From the NCBI RefSeq assembly GCF_963853665.1, contig NZ_OY970459.1, positions 682,001 through 746,000 of the forward strand: a DNA stretch of 64,000 bases, given 5' to 3'. Shown here one piece after another: positions 31,024 to 41,064 of the stretch. The position numbers and the translations under genes are program-made. Position 1 is the first letter of the stretch, and each line of letters begins with the position of its first letter. The notes under the pieces are model-generated. The model saw only the letters and a program-made list of their open reading frames with translations, had not been told where the DNA came from and made no database searches. The stretch is from Mycobacterium decipiens (GTDB taxonomy: Bacteria; Actinomycetota; Actinomycetes; Mycobacteriales; Mycobacteriaceae).

Positions 31024-31049
31024 GCGGAGTGCGTGAGAGACTTGCCGGC

Positions 31050-31799
31050 ATGGCAAACACGGGCACCCTGGTGCTGCTGCGGCACGGCGAGAGCGACTGG
31101 AACGCCCTCAATCTGTTCACCGGTTGGGTCGATGTCGGCCTGACCGAGAAGGGCCGGGTCGAGGCGACACGCAGCGGAGAACTCCTGGCCGAGCAAAACC
31201 TCCTGCCCGACGTGCTCTACACGTCCTTGTTGCGACGCGCGATCAGTACCGCGAATCTGGCGCTCGACAGCGCCGACCGGTTGTGGATTCCGGTGCGGCG
31301 CAGCTGGCGGCTCAACGAACGTCACTACGGTGCGCTGCAGGGTCTGGACAAGGCCGAGACCAAGGCACGGTATGGCGAAGAGCAGTTCATGGCCTGGCGG
31401 CGCAGTTATGACACGCCGCCGCCGCCGATCGAGCGGGGCAGTCAGTTCAGCCAGGACGCTGACCCCCGCTACCTCGACATCGGCGGCGGCCCGTTGACCG
31501 AATGCCTGGCGGACGTGGTCGCCCGTTTTTTGCCGTACTTCACCGACGTCATCGTTGGCGACCTGCGGGCCGGTAAGACGGTCCTGATCGTCGCGCACGG
31601 CAACTCGTTGCGTGCGCTGGTCAAGCACCTGGACCAGATGTCTGACGACGAAATCGTCGGACTGAACATTCCGACCGGAATTCCGCTGCGCTACGACCTG
31701 GATTCCGGGCTGAGGCCGCTGGTGCGTGGCGGTACGTATCTGGACCCGGAGGCGGCGGCCGCCGGTGCCGCCGCGGTGGCCAGCCAGGGCGGTAGGTAG
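31050..31799 (+). CDS. gpm1: Phosphoglycerate mutase (2,3-bisphosphoglycerate dependent)
   Basis: 249 codons from ATG 31050; a GTG-type start at 31029 is possible. Interconverts 3- and 2-phosphoglycerate in glycolysis. Seen: phospho-His motif [15 protein letters not shown], the [11 protein letters not shown] and [15 protein letters not shown] loops, and the second catalytic His in [16 protein letters not shown]-terminal tail rich in Ala/Gly. The 173-bp gap to senX3 holds possible RegX3 sites. Confidence 0.95.
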   Translation: MANTGTLVLLRHGESDWNALNLFTGWVDVGLTEKGRVEATRSGELLAEQNLLPDVLYTSLLRRAISTANLALDSADRLWIPVRRSWRLNERHYGALQGLDKAETKARYGEEQFMAWRRSYDTPPPPIERGSQFSQDADPRYLDIGGGPLTECLADVVARFLPYFTDVIVGDLRAGKTVLIVAHGNSLRALVKHLDQMSDDEIVGLNIPTGIPLRYDLDSGLRPLVRGGTYLDPEAAAAGAAAVASQGGR

Positions 31800-31873
31800 T
31801 TGGTTGAGGTCCCGGCCGCCGGTGCCGTCAGCGGCCGATCGTGTGCTGCAGCGCCCTATTTGCCAAACAGCAC

Positions 31874-31893
31874 GTGAACGGTAGCCGAACACC
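31874..31893 (+). promoter_or_regulatory. Candidate RegX3 site upstream of senX3
   Basis: GTGAACGGTAGCCGAACACC contains two GAAC half sites 11 bp apart (31876 and 31887), the spacing typical of PhoB/OmpR-class response regulators such as RegX3. A GTTCACC lies 27 nt upstream of the senX3 GTG at 31946-31952. RegX3 autoregulation of senX3 is known in mycobacteria; the site assignment here is mine. Confidence 0.45.
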
Positions 31894-31972
31894 TGTGGCG
31901 CAGCGTGTGACTTGTCCGATTTCGGCCTTGCCGCGCTAGGGCGATGTTCACCGGATTTGTAGGATTTTCTAT

Positions 31973-33208
31973 GTGACTGTGTTCTCGGCGCTGTTGCTGG
32001 CCGGGGTCTTATCGGCGCTGGCACTGGCCATTGGTGTTGCCGTCGGAACGCGGCTGGCGCCGCGGGTCGTTGAGCGGCGCCAACGGGCGGCCACCGAGTG
32101 GTCGGGAATCACCGTTTCGCAGATGCTGCAACGCATCGTCGCGCTGATGCCGCTGGGCGCCGCGGTGGTCGATACCCATCGCGACGTTGTCTATCTCAAC
32201 GAGCGGGCCAAGGAACTGGGTCTGGTGCGTGACCGCCAGCTCGACGACCAGGCTTGGCGGGCCGCCCAGCAGGCGCTAGGTGGTGAAGACGCCGAGTTCG
32301 ACCTGTCCCCAACCAAGCGGCCGGCCACGGGTCGATCCGGGTTGTCCGTGCACGGGTACGCCCGCCTGCTGAGTGAGGAAGACCGCCGGTTCGCCGTGGT
32401 CTTCGTGCACGACCAGTCGGACTATGCCCGGATGGAGGCGGCCAGGCGTGACTTTGTGGCCAACGTCAGTCACGAGCTCAAGACGCCCGTCGGCGCCATG
32501 GCCCTGCTCGCCGAGGCGCTGCTGGCTTCGGCCGACGACTCCGAAACAGTTCGGCGGTTCGCGGAGAAGGTGCTCATCGAAGCCAACCGACTCGGCGACA
32601 TGGTCGCCGAGTTGATCGAATTGTCCCGGCTGCAAGGTGCTGAGCGGCTACCCAACGTGACCGACGTCGACGTGGATACGATTGTTTCCGAGGCGATTTC
32701 ACGCCACAAGGTGGCCGCCGACAACGCCGACATCGACGTCCGTACCGACGCGCCGAGCAACCTGCGGGTGCTGGGCGATCAAACCCTGTTGGTTACCGCC
32801 CTGGCCAACCTGGTGTCCAATGCGATCGCATATTCGCCGCGCGGGTCGCTGGTGTCGATAAGCCGTCGCCGTCGCGGTCCCAACATCGAGATTGCCGTTA
32901 CCGACCGTGGCATCGGGATCGCGCTGGAGGACCAGGAACGGGTCTTCGAGCGGTTCTTCCGGGGAGACAAGGCGCGTTCGCGCGCCACCGGCGGTAGCGG
33001 GCTCGGGCTGGCGATCGTCAAACACGTCGCGGCCAATCACAACGGCACCATCCGCGTGTGGAGCAAGCCGGGAACGGGATCGACGTTCACCTTGTCTATT
33101 CCGGCGTTGGTCCTGGCGCATCAGGAAGCCAACGAGCGACTCGAGCAGTCGCGAGGGCGCGAACTGCGGTCAAACAGGTCACAACGAGAGGAAGAGCTAA
33201 GTCGATGA
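31973..33208 (+). CDS. senX3: Sensor histidine kinase for phosphate limitation
   Basis: 411 codons from GTG 31973. N-terminal helix [20 protein letters not shown], a PAS-like sensing region about residues 50-150, then the phospho-acceptor [13 protein letters not shown] (His ~165) and ATP-binding boxes [26 protein letters not shown] and [12 protein letters not shown]. Together with RegX3 it responds to low phosphate and controls the Pst/ESX-5 response. The MIRU ATG overlaps its stop (ATGA). Confidence 0.96.
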   Translation: MTVFSALLLAGVLSALALAIGVAVGTRLAPRVVERRQRAATEWSGITVSQMLQRIVALMPLGAAVVDTHRDVVYLNERAKELGLVRDRQLDDQAWRAAQQALGGEDAEFDLSPTKRPATGRSGLSVHGYARLLSEEDRRFAVVFVHDQSDYARMEAARRDFVANVSHELKTPVGAMALLAEALLASADDSETVRRFAEKVLIEANRLGDMVAELIELSRLQGAERLPNVTDVDVDTIVSEAISRHKVAADNADIDVRTDAPSNLRVLGDQTLLVTALANLVSNAIAYSPRGSLVSISRRRRGPNIEIAVTDRGIGIALEDQERVFERFFRGDKARSRATGGSGLGLAIVKHVAANHNGTIRVWSKPGTGSTFTLSIPALVLAHQEANERLEQSRGRELRSNRSQREEELSR

Positions 33209-33261
33209 CTCACGTTGGCGACGATGCAGAGCGAAGCGATGGTAAGGAGTGGCGCCCATGA
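33205..33261 (+). repeat. 53-bp MIRU with an 18-codon coupled ORF
   Basis: The 53 bases 33205-33257 are the short-type mycobacterial interspersed repetitive unit known from this intergenic position, in one copy. It encodes an 18-residue ORF ([18 protein letters not shown]) whose ATG overlaps the senX3 stop and whose TGA overlaps the regX3 ATG, so ribosomes can pass through all three frames. It contains its own AAGGAG before regX3. H37Rv carries 77-bp units in addition; none is present here. Confidence 0.88.
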
Positions 33262-33941
33262 CAAGTGTGCTGATCGTGGAGGACGAGGAGTCGCTGGCGG
33301 ATCCGCTGGCGTTTCTCCTGCGCAAGGAGGGCTTTGAGGCCACCGTGGTGGCCGATGGTCCGGCGGCGCTCGCCGAGTTCGATCGGGCCGGCGCTGACAT
33401 CGTGCTGCTCGATCTGATGCTGCCGGGGATGTCGGGCACCGACGTGTGCAAACAGTTGCGGGCTCGGTCCAGCGTTCCGGTGATCATGGTGACCGCCCGG
33501 GACAGCGAGATCGACAAGGTGGTCGGGTTGGAGCTGGGTGCCGACGACTACGTGACCAAGCCCTATTCGGCGCGCGAGTTGATCGCCCGGATCCGTGCGG
33601 TGCTTCGCCGTGGTGGCGACGACGACTCCGAAATTAGTGACGGCGTACTGGAGTCCGGGCCGGTCCGGATGGACGTGGAGCGGCATGTCGTCTCGGTGAA
33701 CGGCGATGCGATCACGCTGCCGCTCAAGGAGTTCGACCTGTTGGAATACCTGATGCGTAACAGCGGGAGGGTGTTGACTCGCGGGCAACTGATCGATCGG
33801 GTCTGGGGTGCCGACTACGTTGGCGATACCAAAACCCTCGATGTCCACGTCAAGCGCCTGCGGTCCAAGATCGAAGCCGACCCGGCCAACCCGGTGCATT
33901 TGGTGACGGTGCGGGGGTTGGGCTACAAGCTGGAGGGCTAA
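33258..33941 (+). CDS. regX3: Response regulator RegX3
   Basis: 227 codons from ATG 33258 after GGTAAGGAGTGGCGCCC. Receiver domain with phospho-Asp in VLLDLMLPGMSG (residue 52), Thr in VMVTARDSE and the conserved Lys in TKPYSAREL; C-terminal OmpR-type winged helix with LMRNSGRVLTRGQLIDRVWG and DVHVKRLRSKIE. Activates phosphate-starvation genes. Start coupled to the MIRU ORF (ATGA). Confidence 0.97.
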   Translation: MTSVLIVEDEESLADPLAFLLRKEGFEATVVADGPAALAEFDRAGADIVLLDLMLPGMSGTDVCKQLRARSSVPVIMVTARDSEIDKVVGLELGADDYVTKPYSARELIARIRAVLRRGGDDDSEISDGVLESGPVRMDVERHVVSVNGDAITLPLKEFDLLEYLMRNSGRVLTRGQLIDRVWGADYVGDTKTLDVHVKRLRSKIEADPANPVHLVTVRGLGYKLEG

Positions 33942-34011
33942 GCGCGCTCGGCCTGGGTCCGCGACAGTTACACCACGCACACGACACGCCCCGACGCGGA
34001 TGTGCGTAGCT

Positions 34012-35883
34012 TCAGTCTCGGCGAGTGGCAGCGATCTCGTCCGCGACGGATAGCGCCAACGCCATGATGGACAGCTGCGGGTTCACCTCCGGGCAGCTGG
34101 GCAGGATCGAGGCATCGGCAACCCAGACACCGTTGATACCGCGCAGCCGGCCGGTCTCGTCGACCGGACAGAGCTGGTCGTCGGCTCCGGCGGCGGCGGT
34201 GCCCGTCGGGTGAAATGCGGCCAGGTGCATACTCCTCAAGCTGGTGCGCTGCAGCACGTCCTGCAGTGTGGGCAGTGACGTCACCGCGCCTACACCGGGC
34301 AGACCGGTGAGCACCTCCACCGCGCCGGCGGCGAAGAGCAGCCGGCCAATGGCCTGGATCGCGACCCGTAGCTTGGCGCCGTCGGGCGGGGCGATGTGGT
34401 AACGCACCAGCGTCTCGCCGCGCACCGTCAGCACCGAGCCGACACCGCGATCGGCGACCATCGCACCAAACGTCGCGACTCGACCTGCCCGGTCGAGCCA
34501 GCTGAGCAGTTCGGGCCCATAGCCGGGAAAGACCATCGACCCCATTCCGGGTGGTGTGGAGGTCGCTTCGATCAGCACCCCATCCGATTCGTGAAACTCG
34601 TGGGCAGCCGCGCTCTGCAGTACCCCACGCCATGCCAGGATGTCGTCGTCGAAGCGGCCGGCAAGCATCGTCGCCGGATGCAGCGCGAGGTTGCGGCCCA
34701 GCCGCGGGTGGCCACCGAGGCCGCTGCGCCGCAACAGCCCCGGCGTCTCGGTCGCACCGGCGGCGACCACCACGGTGTCGGCCAACACGTCGAGCGTGGT
34801 GCCGTCGGGCCGGCGGGCTCGCACGCCACGGGCGCGTCCGTCCTGGTGCAGCACCCGTTCGACGCGCGCCTGGCAGAGGATCCGCGCGCCGGCCGCACAG
34901 GCCTGGGGCAGCGCGTTGAGGTGCACGCCGAACTTGGCGTTGTTGGGGCAGCCGATCGCGCATTGGCAACAGCCGTCACAATCCGGCGCGTTGCGTGGAA
35001 TGGGCGCAGCCCGCCAGTCCAGTGCCTTGGCGGCGTCGAGCAGCAGGCGCCCGTTGCGGCCCATGATCTCCACTGGTACGGGCGCTACCCGCAGCGTGTG
35101 CTCCACGTCGTCGAATCGGCCGGCCAGCCGGTCCGGGTCGGCCATGCCGAGGCCGAATTCGTCGCGCCAGCGCCGCTGCACGGCGAGCGGCGGCCGGAAG
35201 CAGGTGCCGGAGTTCACGACGGTGGTGCCACCCACCGCCCGGCCGATCGGTAACACGACCGGTGGACGTCCCAGCGCGATGGTGGCCCCGGCACCGCGAT
35301 ACAAGCCGGCATACCGATCGATCGGGTGCGTGGTGCGGAACTCCTCGACCGTCCAGCGCCGCCCTTCCTCGAGCACGACGGGGCCAAAACCGGCCCGGGC
35401 TAGGGTGCGAGCCACCATTGCCCCACCGGCGCCGGAGCCAACGATCACCACATCGGTGGTGACGACGGAACCGCTCTCCGCCGATGGGGTGACGTTCAAT
35501 TCCGCATCGGGACGGGCCGCGTCGTGTTCCCGAGCGCGGGCGAGCAATTCCGCGGCGTACTCGTCGGCGCCGTTGGCTAGCAGCGCGATGGCCTTCAGCC
35601 CTTCCATGGCCGCACCGACGTCCGGGCTCAGCGCGGCGATCCGGCGCAGCACCCGAGCACGGCTGTCGGGGCTCAGTCGCACCAGCGACCGACCGGTGGT
35701 GAGGTAGCTGGCCGCCGCGAGCGCCAGCAGCCCGGTGCGCACCGCCAGTCGGGAGGTCGTCGGCAGCCGGGTGACGTAGCGGTCGACGCGGGCCACGAAC
35801 TGAGCCGGTGACGGGCCACCGTGTTCCTGCGGCAGCAGCGCGGTGCCGAACGCTGCGCAGGCCCGATCGCCCAGCTGGCTCAT
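34012..35883 (-). CDS. GMC-type oxidoreductase with a Cys-rich insertion
   Basis: 623 codons from ATG 35883, chosen because it overlaps the preceding stop (ATGA); a longer frame to 36258 is a shadow. FAD-binding VVIVGSGAGGAMVARTLARA (about residues 130-149), GGTTVVNSGTCFRPP, and C-terminal GVWVADASILPSCPEVNPQL with the GMC active-site region. An unusual Cys cluster CDGCCQCAIGCPNNAKF (near 300) resembles those in a GMC subgroup that may bind a metal or iron-sulfur centre. A role with the small membrane protein upstream is likely. Equivalent to Rv0492c. Confidence 0.88.
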   Translation of the reverse strand: MSQLGDRACAAFGTALLPQEHGGPSPAQFVARVDRYVTRLPTTSRLAVRTGLLALAAASYLTTGRSLVRLSPDSRARVLRRIAALSPDVGAAMEGLKAIALLANGADEYAAELLARAREHDAARPDAELNVTPSAESGSVVTTDVVIVGSGAGGAMVARTLARAGFGPVVLEEGRRWTVEEFRTTHPIDRYAGLYRGAGATIALGRPPVVLPIGRAVGGTTVVNSGTCFRPPLAVQRRWRDEFGLGMADPDRLAGRFDDVEHTLRVAPVPVEIMGRNGRLLLDAAKALDWRAAPIPRNAPDCDGCCQCAIGCPNNAKFGVHLNALPQACAAGARILCQARVERVLHQDGRARGVRARRPDGTTLDVLADTVVVAAGATETPGLLRRSGLGGHPRLGRNLALHPATMLAGRFDDDILAWRGVLQSAAAHEFHESDGVLIEATSTPPGMGSMVFPGYGPELLSWLDRAGRVATFGAMVADRGVGSVLTVRGETLVRYHIAPPDGAKLRVAIQAIGRLLFAAGAVEVLTGLPGVGAVTSLPTLQDVLQRTSLRSMHLAAFHPTGTAAAGADDQLCPVDETGRLRGINGVWVADASILPSCPEVNPQLSIMALALSVADEIAATRRD

Positions 35884-36209
35884 ATCAGACGTCCGAGCCG
35901 TCGGCCGAGTTTGATGAAGAACGGGTACGTGGCGAAGATGGCCCCGGCCGCCGCGTGTAGTGGCCAACCGGCCTCGGCGGTCTTTACCCCGAAAACGCCG
36001 CTGTTCCACATGAAGTCGCGACCGTTCCGCGAGCGGAATGGTCGCCACAGCGGGCCGAGCCCGGGCACGTTTTGGTAGAGCCCGAACGACCCGGCGAAGA
36101 AGACACCAAGGACGGCGGCCTCGGCGACATCGCGGCGATCCACGGGCAGGCGGCGCTCGAGGAGCACCCCGGCGATAAGCAACAGCGGCGGGTCGAGCAG
36201 GAAACTCAT
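35880..36209 (-). CDS. Small membrane protein of the GMC operon
   Basis: 109 codons; both ends overlap neighbours by ATGA, so it is a real coupled gene despite its small size. [20 protein letters not shown] starts with one helix; AEAAVLGVFFAGSFGLYQNV and GWPLHAAAGAIFATYPFFI give two further hydrophobic segments. It is probably a membrane partner of the oxidoreductase, which is inference from gene order. Equivalent to Rv0492A. Confidence 0.78.
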   Translation of the reverse strand: MSFLLDPPLLLIAGVLLERRLPVDRRDVAEAAVLGVFFAGSFGLYQNVPGLGPLWRPFRSRNGRDFMWNSGVFGVKTAEAGWPLHAAAGAIFATYPFFIKLGRRLGRLI

Positions 36210-37207
36210 GACGGGATCCTTTCGTTGCTGGCGGGTGCCTCGGTTCCGCGCAGGCCAACCTCGGCGTGCCCGGTGCCTAGCACCGACCAACGCCGCTCGT
36301 CGAGCTCGATGTGAATTTCGGCCTGCTCGGTGTTGGTGCACACCGCCGTGCCCGCGTCGGGATCGGTGTATCCCAGGCTTACGCACCTGTCCGGCGGCTG
36401 GTCGACGCGAATCAGCACCTCGCGGCCGCCGATGCGTCCCGCGAGCTGCCAGTGCTGCAGGCCGAGCGTTGTCCGCATTCGCAACGAAGGCAAAGGGCTT
36501 GTGGGCCAGTCCTTTCCATCGATGCGGAAGCGAACGAACGCCAACGGCGCAAGCCTGCGCAGGCCAGGCTTGTGCGACACCGCGGTGACCGCCTCCAGCA
36601 CGTCGCCGTTCCCGAGGTCGGCATGGATCCACCCCCAGCGCTTGGCGTTGCCGTGCCCATAGATGTGGGCGACGCCACCGCGCCAGCCGTCGATGCGGTA
36701 AGCGGTGGCGCCGACGGCCAACGAGCCGGCGAACGCGGCGGTGGGAGCGATCACCACTTGGGCACCCGGCAGCAACTCGCGCTCCCAGGCCACGCGGGGA
36801 AACGTCCACAGCGGCGCCGCGGGGTCCTTCCAGGACAGGTCCCATGCGAGTGACCGCGCACGTCCGGCCAGCTCTTCTGGTGCCACGCGTACGCCCGCGA
36901 CGTCGAACCAAGCGGGGCCTGCCGCGGGTCGGGCGGGCTGCGGACCGAAGCGTTCGGTACACGGTGGGCCGTCCGGCGGAAACCAGGTCACCCAACCGTG
37001 CGCATACGGGGTGCCCGGGGGATAGCGTGTGCCGTCCTGGCTGGCGGCGGGGCCGGACCATCGGTCGGCGCCCCCGTCCGCTACCGGCGCCACCGTCTCG
37101 CAGTGCACCCATAGGCCGGCATGCGTCACCGGATCCGACAAGGTTGCATACCAGACCTCCAGGCGCCCGGGGGCACCGCGCCAGCGCGGCACGGCCGCCG
37201 ATCGCAT
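36206..37207 (-). CDS. Possible lipocalin-like (AttH/CrtC type) protein
   Basis: 333 codons from [11 protein letters not shown]; an ATG four codons earlier (37219) is possible. The motifs [21 protein letters not shown] and [19 protein letters not shown] resemble the AttH/CrtC lipocalin-like family, which acts on carotenoid or lipid substrates; similarity is from pattern only. Cytoplasmic, no signal seen. First gene of an operon with the small membrane protein and GMC enzyme, linked by ATGA overlaps. Equivalent to Rv0493c. Confidence 0.78.
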   Translation of the reverse strand: MRSAAVPRWRGAPGRLEVWYATLSDPVTHAGLWVHCETVAPVADGGADRWSGPAASQDGTRYPPGTPYAHGWVTWFPPDGPPCTERFGPQPARPAAGPAWFDVAGVRVAPEELAGRARSLAWDLSWKDPAAPLWTFPRVAWERELLPGAQVVIAPTAAFAGSLAVGATAYRIDGWRGGVAHIYGHGNAKRWGWIHADLGNGDVLEAVTAVSHKPGLRRLAPLAFVRFRIDGKDWPTSPLPSLRMRTTLGLQHWQLAGRIGGREVLIRVDQPPDRCVSLGYTDPDAGTAVCTNTEQAEIHIELDERRWSVLGTGHAEVGLRGTEAPASNERIPS

Positions 37208-37283
37208 TTCGTCGTCCATGCCTGACCTCCGGTCGATGCCGACACGCTCCTGGTTCTGGCCGAGTTGTCGACCCGTCCACTAT

Positions 37284-37298
37284 ATTGGTTGAGCCAAT
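37284..37298. promoter_or_regulatory. Dyad operator overlapping the GntR start
   Basis: ATTGG-TTGAG-CCAAT forms a 15-bp dyad that runs into the ATG of the GntR gene (37297). It lies between two divergent transcription units, where a GntR dimer could control both itself and the oxidoreductase operon. Confidence 0.6.
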
Positions 37299-38022
37299 GA
37301 ACCAGTCAAGTGTTTTTCAACCGCCGGATCGTCAACGGGTGGACGAGCGGATCGCCACGTCGATCGCCGACGCCATCCTCGACGGCGTCTTCCCGCCCGG
37401 CTCGACTCTGCCGCCCGAGCGAGACCTGGCCGAGCGGTTCGGCGTCAACCGCACCTCGCTGCGCCAGGGTCTGGCGCGACTGCAACAGATGGGCCTGATC
37501 GAGGTCCGGCACGGCAGTGGCAGCGTGGTCCGCGACCCCGAGGGTCTCACCCATCCAGCGGTGGTCGAGGCGTTGGTGCGCAAGCTGGGCCCCGACTTCC
37601 TGGTCGAGTTGCTGGAAATCCGCGCGGCGTTGGGCCCATTGATCGGCCGTCTGGCCGCCGACCGCAGCACGCCCGAGGATGCCGAGGCGTTGCGGGCCGC
37701 GCTAGAAGTGGTGCACCGGGCGGACACGGCCGCGGCGCGGCAGACGGCCGATCTCGCCTACTTCCGGGTGCTCATCCACAGCACCCGCAACCGCGCATTG
37801 GGGTTGCTATACCGCTGGGTTGAGCACGCCTTCGGCGGCCGTGAGCACGCGCTCACCGGAGCCTACGACGACGCCGATCCGGTGCTGACCGACCTGCGGG
37901 CAATCACCGAGGCGGTGCTGGCGCGCGACCCGATGGCCGCTGCAGCGACGGTCGAGGCGTATCTGAACACCAGCGCGCTGCGCATGGTCAAGTCCTACAC
38001 CAACAGCGACGCACCTACCTAG
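37297..38022 (+). CDS. GntR-family regulator, FadR subfamily
   Basis: 241 codons from ATG 37297. Winged helix about residues 12-80 ([40 protein letters not shown]) and an FCD all-helical effector domain ([20 protein letters not shown]) with FadR-like metal/ligand His residues. FCD proteins bind acids or acyl-CoA; Rv0494, its counterpart, is described as a FadR-like autoregulator. The adjacent divergent oxidoreductase operon is a likely target. Confidence 0.9.
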   Translation: MNQSSVFQPPDRQRVDERIATSIADAILDGVFPPGSTLPPERDLAERFGVNRTSLRQGLARLQQMGLIEVRHGSGSVVRDPEGLTHPAVVEALVRKLGPDFLVELLEIRAALGPLIGRLAADRSTPEDAEALRAALEVVHRADTAAARQTADLAYFRVLIHSTRNRALGLLYRWVEHAFGGREHALTGAYDDADPVLTDLRAITEAVLARDPMAAAATVEAYLNTSALRMVKSYTNSDAPT

Positions 38023-38046
38023 CGCGCGCTGGGTAGGGCAGGCCGG

Positions 38047-38937
38047 CTACTGGGCCGCCCGTGTCGCGGGATGTACGGCGATGAGCCCGAATCGGCTGCG
38101 GCGCTGACACATTGCCGCGAGCTGCCCATAGGCCTTCGCGCCGAGTAGTTCGGTGAGTTCGTCGGCGAGGCTCTGCCACACTTGTTTGGTCCCGACATGG
38201 GCGGCCGGATCGCCGGTGCAGTACCAGTGCAGGTCGGCACCGCCCGAGCCCCAGCCGCGGCGATCGTACTCGGTGAGGGTGGTCTTGAGGATCTCCGTGC
38301 CATCGGGGCGGGTCACCCATTCCTGGCTGCGCCGGATCGGTAACTGCCAGCAGACATCGGGCTTCATCGTCAACGGCGGAACGCCCAGCTTGAGGGCTTT
38401 GCTGTGCAGCGCGCAGCCGGCGCCGCCGGCGAACCCGGGCCGGTTCAGGAAGATACATGCGTTCTTGTGTTTGCGGGTGCGGAGTTGGGGTTGATCGTCG
38501 TGCTCGTCGAGTTCCAGGTAGCCCTTGCGGCCCAGGCCCTTCGACCGGAACTGCCAGTCGTCGTCGGTCAGCTTCTTCACCGCGTCGTCCAACCGCGCCC
38601 GGTCGTCGTCGTCGGACAGGAACGCGCCGTGCGAGCAACACCCGTCGTTCGGCCGGCCCGCCACCGTGCCCCGGCAGGCCGGTGTGCCGAACACGCACGT
38701 CCAGCGCGACAGCAACCAGGTCAGGTCGGCCGCGATCAGGTGCTCGGGATTGTCGGGGTCATAGAACTCCACCCACTCGCGGGCGAAATCCAATTCGACC
38801 TCTTGCCCCGGCCTTGGGCGCGAATTTGCCACGGTTTCAACGTTAGACCACAAAGCCGGCCGCGTGATCCCGCCGTTACCCGGCTCGGGCCGGCACCCGG
38901 TGCCGAGCGACTGCAGCGGGTCGCCACACGCCCGCAT
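38047..38937 (-). CDS. Conserved Cys-rich protein of unknown function
   Basis: 296 codons from [12 protein letters not shown]; an in-frame extension to 39036 overlaps ppx and is unlikely. Cys/His clusters [19 protein letters not shown] with GCCSHGAF, and [18 protein letters not shown] with LPIRRSQEW, suggest a metal-binding site. Many charged residues, no membrane span. Divergent from ppx with 24 nt between starts. Equivalent to Rv0495c. Confidence 0.82.
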   Translation of the reverse strand: MRACGDPLQSLGTGCRPEPGNGGITRPALWSNVETVANSRPRPGQEVELDFAREWVEFYDPDNPEHLIAADLTWLLSRWTCVFGTPACRGTVAGRPNDGCCSHGAFLSDDDDRARLDDAVKKLTDDDWQFRSKGLGRKGYLELDEHDDQPQLRTRKHKNACIFLNRPGFAGGAGCALHSKALKLGVPPLTMKPDVCWQLPIRRSQEWVTRPDGTEILKTTLTEYDRRGWGSGGADLHWYCTGDPAAHVGTKQVWQSLADELTELLGAKAYGQLAAMCQRRSRFGLIAVHPATRAAQ

Positions 38938-38961
38938 CCTCGTCCGGACTAGGTTGATTTC

Positions 38962-39996
38962 GTGCGATTGGGCGTGCTGGACGTGGGTAGCAACACGGTC
39001 CATCTGCTGGTGGTGGATGCCCACCGGGGCGGGCATCCGACGCCGATGAGTTCGACGAAGGCCACGCTGCGCCTTTCCGAGGCGACCGACAGCTCGGGCA
39101 GGATCACCAGGCGCGGTGCTGACAAACTGATTTCCACAATCGACGAGTTCGCCAAGATCGCGGTGAGTTCCGGGTGCGCCGAGTTGATGGCATTTGCTAC
39201 GTCCGCGGTCCGAGACGCCGAGAATTCCGACGACGTGCTCGCCCGGGTGCGCAAGGAGACCGGCGTCGAGCTGCAGGTGCTGCGCGGGGTCGACGAGTCG
39301 CGGCTGACTTTTCTGGCGGTTCGGCGCTGGTTCGGGTGGAGCGCGGGGCGCATCATCAACCTGGACATCGGCGGCGGCTCGCTGGAATTGTCCAGCGGCG
39401 TGGATGAGGAGCCCGAGATCGCATTGTCGCTGCCGCTGGGCGCCGGACGGTTGACCCGGGAGTGGCTGCCCGACGATCCGCCCGGTCGGCGCCGGGTGGC
39501 GATGCTACGGGACTGGCTGGACGCCGAGCTGGCCGAGGCCAGTGTGACCGTCCTGGAAGCCGGCAGCCCCGACCTGGCAGTAGCAACGTCGAAGACGTTT
39601 CGCTCGTTGGCGCGACTCACCGGTGCGGCGCCGTCGGCGGCCGGTCCGCGGGTGAAGAGGACCCTGACGGCCAACGGGCTGCGGCAACTCATCGCATTTA
39701 TCTCTAGGATGACGGCGGTTGACCGTGCAGAACTGGAAGGAGTAAGCGCCGAGCGGGCGCCGCAGATCGTGGCGGGCGCCCTGGTAGCAGAGGCAAGCAT
39801 GCGAGTGCTGTCGATAGATGCGGTTCAGATCTGCCCATGGGCGCTGCGGGAAGGTCTTATCTTGCGCAAACTCGACGCCGAAGCCGACGGAACCGCCTTG
39901 ATCGAATCCTCGTCTGTGCAGACCTCGGTGCGCGATGCTGGAGGTCAGGCAGTTGATCGGAACACGGCTAACCGATCGAGAGGCAGCAAACCATGA
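38962..39996 (+). CDS. ppx: Exopolyphosphatase / guanosine pentaphosphate phosphohydrolase family
   Basis: 344 codons from GTG 38962. ASKHA-fold Ppx/GppA: phosphate-1 motif [29 protein letters not shown], and the phosphate-2 loop [13 protein letters not shown] (about residues 132-144). Cleaves terminal phosphate from polyphosphate; it matches the shorter mycobacterial Ppx1 type. The ATGA overlap with the next gene shows translational coupling. Confidence 0.9.
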   Translation: MRLGVLDVGSNTVHLLVVDAHRGGHPTPMSSTKATLRLSEATDSSGRITRRGADKLISTIDEFAKIAVSSGCAELMAFATSAVRDAENSDDVLARVRKETGVELQVLRGVDESRLTFLAVRRWFGWSAGRIINLDIGGGSLELSSGVDEEPEIALSLPLGAGRLTREWLPDDPPGRRRVAMLRDWLDAELAEASVTVLEAGSPDLAVATSKTFRSLARLTGAAPSAAGPRVKRTLTANGLRQLIAFISRMTAVDRAELEGVSAERAPQIVAGALVAEASMRVLSIDAVQICPWALREGLILRKLDAEADGTALIESSSVQTSVRDAGGQAVDRNTANRSRGSKP

Positions 39997-41048
39997 CTGG
40001 ACCCCACTCCGAGGCTGAGAGCCCCGATGACCGGCAGATCTCGGTGGCCGAGTTGCTCGCTAGGAATGGAACCATCGGCGCTCCGGCGGGCACCCGCCGG
40101 CGCCGACGGCGACGCGGCGACAGTGATGCGGTCACGGTTGCAGAACTGACAGGTGAGATTCCGATCGTCCGTGACGACCATCACGAAGCCGCCCCGGAGT
40201 CGCACCCAAAGCAGTCCCCTCCCGGCAACGGGCGAGCCCAGGTTGGAGAACCGGCCCCCAGAGCGTTCGCGGAACCAGTCGCACCTGTCATTGAGCCTCT
40301 CGCCGAAGAGCCGATCAGAAGGGCGTACTGGTCCGAACCGGAGCCGCGCTGGCCCAAGTCCCCTCCGCAGCCCCTACGCGGGTCCGGGCCGGAGCTTAGC
40401 GAGTACCCGCGGCCCCTGCGCCACACCCACAGCGACGGAGAACCTGCAGAGCCGTCCGGTGCCGAGCACATGAGTCCCGATCCGGTAGAGCCTTACGCCG
40501 GTCTCCGTGTGGATGTCATGGACACCGAGGTGCGCGAAGCCGAACCAGCCACGGCGGATTCCGCCTACCTGCGCTCCTACCTGCAGGCTGCGGAAGGGGC
40601 CCTAGAACCGATCCCAGAACAGACTTCGGAAAGGATATTGTTCGGCGGGCAGTCCATAGCCGATGAGGTGGCTCGACGTCGCGGCGAGGAGCAGGCTGCG
40701 GCGGCGGCCGGAACCGAACTCGACCAGCTTGATGTCGAGAGCGACGTTGCGGGCACGCAGGTTTCCCGCAGCGCGCTGGGCACGGTCGCGACGCTGTGGC
40801 GCGGCACGTTAATCGTGCTGCAGTCGATGCTGGCCGTTGCGTTCGGAGCCGGACTGTTCATCGCCTTCGACCAGCTGTGGCGATGGAACAGCATCGTGGC
40901 GCTGGTGCTGTCGGTAATGGTGATCCTTGGCCTGGTGGTTTCGGTGCGGGTCGTCCGCAAGACGGAAGACATTGCCAGCACGCTGATCGCGGTTGCGGTG
41001 GGGGCGCTGATTACCCTGGGACCGCTGGCCTTGTTGCAATCGGGCTAG
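39993..41048 (+). CDS. Actinobacterial membrane protein with basic/proline-rich cytoplasmic region
   Basis: 351 codons, coupled to ppx. Residues 1-270 are hydrophilic and disordered-looking, with [14 protein letters not shown], a [10 protein letters not shown] stretch and [16 protein letters not shown] motif near the start. Two or three C-terminal helices follow: [39 protein letters not shown], and [19 protein letters not shown]. The AEL-repeat motifs recur in mycobacterial homologs. Function unknown; equivalent to Rv0497. Confidence 0.82.
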   Translation: MTGPHSEAESPDDRQISVAELLARNGTIGAPAGTRRRRRRRGDSDAVTVAELTGEIPIVRDDHHEAAPESHPKQSPPGNGRAQVGEPAPRAFAEPVAPVIEPLAEEPIRRAYWSEPEPRWPKSPPQPLRGSGPELSEYPRPLRHTHSDGEPAEPSGAEHMSPDPVEPYAGLRVDVMDTEVREAEPATADSAYLRSYLQAAEGALEPIPEQTSERILFGGQSIADEVARRRGEEQAAAAAGTELDQLDVESDVAGTQVSRSALGTVATLWRGTLIVLQSMLAVAFGAGLFIAFDQLWRWNSIVALVLSVMVILGLVVSVRVVRKTEDIASTLIAVAVGALITLGPLALLQSG

Positions 41049-41064
41049 GGGCTACCCACGGACA

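Noticed and set aside
35884..36258. Longer N-terminus for the GMC oxidoreductase
   Set aside because: The ATG at 35883 overlaps the upstream stop (ATGA) and begins the family-like sequence; the upstream part is antisense-like and covers the small membrane gene.
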